This document shows positions 22,628 to 25,151 of a stretch of 25,151 nt of DNA, one piece after another. Under the pieces are notes generated by a model that had not been told where the DNA came from, did no database searches, and saw only the letters and a list, made by a program, of their open reading frames with translations. The DNA comes from Desulfarculales bacterium UBA696 (GTDB taxonomy: Bacteria; Desulfobacterota; Syntrophobacteria; Syntrophobacterales; Syntrophobacteraceae), in assembly GCA_002298995.1 (NCBI GenBank), contig DBMO01000074.1:1-25151 (forward strand), read 5' to 3'. Position numbers and translations under genes: made by a program. Every line of letters starts with the position of its first letter. Position 1 is the first letter of the stretch.

Positions 22628-24496
22628 ATGCACGAACTGCTAGTTGCCCCAACGGACAAGCCGCTGTTTCTGCTTGGAAATGAGGCCATTGTGCGCGGCG
22701 CGGCCGAGGCCGGGGTGCGATTTGTCGCGGCTTATCCGGGTACACCGTCGTCCGAGATAATCGACCGCTTTTCGCAGCTTGGGCCGGAAGCCGGAATTTA
22801 CGTCGAGTACTCGGTGAATGAAAAAGTTTCGATGGAGGTTGCCTGCGCCGCGGCGGTTTCGGGGGTGAGAAGTCTTTGCGCGATGAAGCACGTCGGGCTT
22901 AATGTTGCGGCGGACGCCTTTATGACGCTTGCCTACGTCGGGGTAAAGGCCGGAATGGTGATAGTTGTCGCCGACGACCCGTTTCTTCATTCGAGCCAGA
23001 ACGAGCAGGATTCCAGGTATTACGCCAAGATGGCCGGGGTCCCCATGCTCGAGCCTTCAACTCCCGAGGAAGCCTACAGGATGACCCTGGAAGCCTTCGC
23101 AATATCGGAAAAATTCGGTACCCCCTGCCTGCTGCGGACAACCACCCGTGTAAATCACTGCCGCGGCCCCGTGTTAGTGGGACCGATTGCCCGGAACGAA
23201 AGAAAGCCCGGGACTTTTGTAAAGGACCCGTTCAACCTCGTGGTCATTCCGGCAGTGGGCCGAAAGCTCAGGCTCACACAGATCGAGAGGGGCAAAAAAC
23301 TCCAGTCCGAATCAGAAAAAAGCGCCCTAAACTTCACTTCCGGCAAAGGCCTGCTCGGGATAATAACCAGCGGCATCTCTTGGCTCCACGCCCAGGAGGC
23401 CGTGCGCGGCCTTGGCATCGAGAGCAGCGTCAGGATTCTCAAGCTCGCATTTACAAATCCTTGTCCCAAGGCCCTTGTGCGCGAATTCCTGGCAACGGTC
23501 GAGAAGGTGCTGGTTGTGGAAGAAACCGAACCTTTTCTGGAAGAAGCCGTGAGGCTGGTGGCGCAGGAGGCCAAGCTTCCGGTCGAAATAGCGGGAAAGG
23601 GCGACGGGCTGATTCCGCGGGCCTTCGAACTGGACGCCGTGAAGGTGAAGAGCGCGATTGCAAACTTTTTCGATGTTCCATACGAAAGACCCGATGTCTT
23701 TCCCGCCCCCGAACTTCCCCAGAGGCCGCCAAACCTTTGTCCCGGCTGCCCGCATAGGGCGACATACTACTCGGTCAAAAAGGTTTTCGGAAACGAGGCA
23801 GTCTATCCGACTGACATCGGCTGCTACACCCTGGGGGTCCTTCCTCCTCTAAAGGCTGCCGATTTCCTTATCTGCATGGGCTCCGGCGTTTCCACGGCGG
23901 GCGGATTCAGCACGGTGCTGGATCGTCCCGTAGTGGCCTTTATCGGCGACTCGACCTTTTTCCACGCCGGAATTCCGGGCCTTATCAACGCGGTGACCCA
24001 CGGGCACAAGATCCTCCTCGTGATCCTGGATAATGGCACCACGGCAATGACCGGCCACCAGCCTCATCCCGGAGTGGAACTTACCCCGGCGGGCAAGGTC
24101 GAGCCCAGGGTCAGCCTGGAAAAATTGGTGCGCGGGTGCGGCGTGCAACGCGTGGCGGTCGTAAATCCGCTCCAGGTAAAGAAGACGCAGGAAGTGCTAC
24201 GGGGTTTCAAGGAAAAAATGGATGAGAGCGGCGTATCGGTGCTGATCTCGAAAAGCCCCTGTCCGCTGTATGAGACCCGTATGCTCAAGAAGAAAAAGAA
24301 GATCGTTTTCCAGGTCGAAGAAGAGCCATGCAAGCCGTGCGGCAGGGATTGCCTCACCGTCCTGGGATGCCCAGCCTTTTCGGTCGATACCTCCGGTGAT
24401 GGTGGCGAGCGCGTCCGGATCGATGAGGCGCTTTGCAGCGGCTGCAGTGTCTGTTCGCAGATCTGCGATTCCATCAAACCTAAAAAATTACCCTAA
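22628..24496 (+). CDS. iorA: indolepyruvate:ferredoxin oxidoreductase, alpha subunit
   Basis: The large subunit of IOR, which interconverts aryl-pyruvates plus CoA with aryl-acetyl-CoA plus CO2 using ferredoxin. The 622-residue protein has an N-terminal pyrimidine-binding domain (about 15-180), a middle domain with the CPGCPHR motif (371-377), a thiamine-diphosphate-binding domain (G440-D441-S to N469; GTTAMTGHQPHPG) and a C-terminal ferredoxin domain. The latter has Cys568/571/575/581 and Cys603/606/609/613. The last motif ends in C-D where C-P is usual, and the first has the IorA-type spacing. GGAGG lies eight bases before the ATG. iorB follows after 20 bases. The gene is separated from paaK by repeat elements, so it may also have its own promoter, though none is convincing. 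Confidence 0.96.
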   Translation: MHELLVAPTDKPLFLLGNEAIVRGAAEAGVRFVAAYPGTPSSEIIDRFSQLGPEAGIYVEYSVNEKVSMEVACAAAVSGVRSLCAMKHVGLNVAADAFMTLAYVGVKAGMVIVVADDPFLHSSQNEQDSRYYAKMAGVPMLEPSTPEEAYRMTLEAFAISEKFGTPCLLRTTTRVNHCRGPVLVGPIARNERKPGTFVKDPFNLVVIPAVGRKLRLTQIERGKKLQSESEKSALNFTSGKGLLGIITSGISWLHAQEAVRGLGIESSVRILKLAFTNPCPKALVREFLATVEKVLVVEETEPFLEEAVRLVAQEAKLPVEIAGKGDGLIPRAFELDAVKVKSAIANFFDVPYERPDVFPAPELPQRPPNLCPGCPHRATYYSVKKVFGNEAVYPTDIGCYTLGVLPPLKAADFLICMGSGVSTAGGFSTVLDRPVVAFIGDSTFFHAGIPGLINAVTHGHKILLVILDNGTTAMTGHQPHPGVELTPAGKVEPRVSLEKLVRGCGVQRVAVVNPLQVKKTQEVLRGFKEKMDESGVSVLISKSPCPLYETRMLKKKKKIVFQVEEEPCKPCGRDCLTVLGCPAFSVDTSGDGGERVRIDEALCSGCSVCSQICDSIKPKKLP

Positions 24497-24516
24497 ACGG
24501 GTTAAAGGATACAGCC

Positions 24517-25104
24517 GTGCGTATATTCTTTACAGGAGTGGGCGGTCAGGGGACCCTTCTTGCCACGCGCCTCGTGGGAGAGGCAGCCCTCGAAGAGGGC
24601 CTTCCCGTACTGATGAGCGAGATCCATGGGATGGCACAGAGAGGCGGTGTGGTGGAATCTTCAGTGGTGATCGGCAACGCCTTGAGTCCAACCATTGCCG
24701 ACGGCGAGGCGGATATCGTGATTGCTTTCGAACCGCTCGAAGCGGCCCGCGCCCTTCCAAAGTGCAACTCGAAAAGCTTTGTCATAGCCGGCATTACCCC
24801 CATTCTGCCTTTCACGGTCACAATAGGCCAAAGCGCCTACCCCGACCTTGATTTGCTTTTTGGGACGATCAGGCCGCGGGTCTCCAAGCTGCTTGAAGTT
24901 GACGCCGACGGAATTGCAAAATCCTCCGATGCCCAGCGAAGCTCAAATGTAGTGATGATCGGGGTCCTGGCCGGGACCGGCCTGCTGCCGATATCGAGAG
25001 GAAGCTGGGAGCGAGCCCTTAAAAAGCTCCTCTCTCAAAACCTGATAGAGCAAAACCTCCGGGCGTTTGAGTCCGGCTTCCAGACGGGAGCCGAAGCGGC
25101 TTGA
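24517..25104 (+). CDS. iorB: indolepyruvate:ferredoxin oxidoreductase, beta subunit
   Basis: The 195-residue gamma-type catalytic subunit of 2-oxoacid:ferredoxin oxidoreductases. It shows the nucleotide-binding GVGGQGTLLATRL start (7-19) and the family motif SEIHGMAQRGG (34-44). It assembles with IorA into the active enzyme. The start is GTG at 24517, preceded by AAAGGA about eight bases upstream. The length is typical for IorB. No terminator is seen in the 47 bases left after its stop, so further genes might follow beyond the window. Confidence 0.95.
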   Translation: MRIFFTGVGGQGTLLATRLVGEAALEEGLPVLMSEIHGMAQRGGVVESSVVIGNALSPTIADGEADIVIAFEPLEAARALPKCNSKSFVIAGITPILPFTVTIGQSAYPDLDLLFGTIRPRVSKLLEVDADGIAKSSDAQRSSNVVMIGVLAGTGLLPISRGSWERALKKLLSQNLIEQNLRAFESGFQTGAEAA

Positions 25105-25132
25105 AGGGCGGATTTCCACCAACCACGGCTAC

Positions 25133-25151
25133 GGCGCGGTCTCCCGACCGC
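25133..25151 (+). repeat. dispersed palindromic repeat, cut by the window end
   Basis: GGCGCGGTCTCCCGACCGC repeats the palindrome at 8846-8866 and partly that at 24-35. The right arm is truncated by the end of the sequence. Confidence 0.65.

Noticed and set aside
22351..22683. Open frame spanning the MITE-like element into iorA
   Set aside because: It reads through the palindromic arms and overlaps the iorA start in another frame; it is a by-product of repeat sequence.

Overview
The window looks like a chromosomal segment of a strictly anaerobic, moderately GC-rich member of the Desulfobacterota (former Deltaproteobacteria), perhaps close to the Syntrophobacter-type sulfate reducers and syntrophs. 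This is inferred from the gene set: a ferredoxin-fused nitroreductase, heterodisulfide-reductase-like membrane redox proteins, hemerythrin, indolepyruvate:ferredoxin oxidoreductase, an NtrC-type regulator and many small palindromic repeats. No rRNA, tRNA, CRISPR array, transposase or phage gene was seen.

Left part (1-5.5 kb): a minus-strand pair encodes penicillin-binding protein 1A and, 36 bases downstream, a ferredoxin-nitroreductase fusion. A divergent plus-strand gene encodes a zinc-less MDR-family reductase, and a minus-strand gene encodes a hemerythrin-like protein. Middle (5.5-12.7 kb): after about 600 bases without a gene comes a translationally coupled pair. Its first product joins a NarI-like b-type cytochrome, a c-type heme motif and two HdrC-like ferredoxin modules; its second is an HdrB-like protein. 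A perfect bidirectional terminator, the GTPase gene der (minus), the potassium transporter gene kup (plus) and a small unknown minus-strand gene follow. Regulators (13.1-15.3 kb): two minus-strand response regulators, one a stand-alone receiver with Glu at the phosphorylation position, the other a complete sigma-54 activator without a neighbouring kinase.

Right part (15.5-25.1 kb): one long plus-strand transcription unit, livK-livH-livM-livG-livF-paaK-iorA-iorB. It encodes a branched-chain/aromatic-type ABC importer, an arylacetate-CoA ligase and a two-subunit indolepyruvate:ferredoxin oxidoreductase. Ahead of livK I find a sigma-70-like promoter, an unannotated 21-codon leader peptide carrying Tyr-Tyr-Leu-Tyr-Ile-Tyr-Phe, and five RNA segments that can fold in two mutually exclusive ways, one ending in a strong intrinsic terminator. 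This has the anatomy of a tyrosine-sensing transcription attenuator and is the most interesting object in the window. Its expected logic (on when charged tRNA-Tyr is scarce) suggests that PaaK and IorAB may run in the anabolic direction: uptake of aryl acids, activation to aryl-acetyl-CoA and reductive carboxylation to aryl-pyruvates for Tyr/Phe synthesis. A catabolic role remains possible.

The intergenic spaces, especially inside the liv-paa-ior unit, are rich in dispersed palindromes and a MITE-like element of about 148 bases. One repeat family occurs at both window ends and in the middle.
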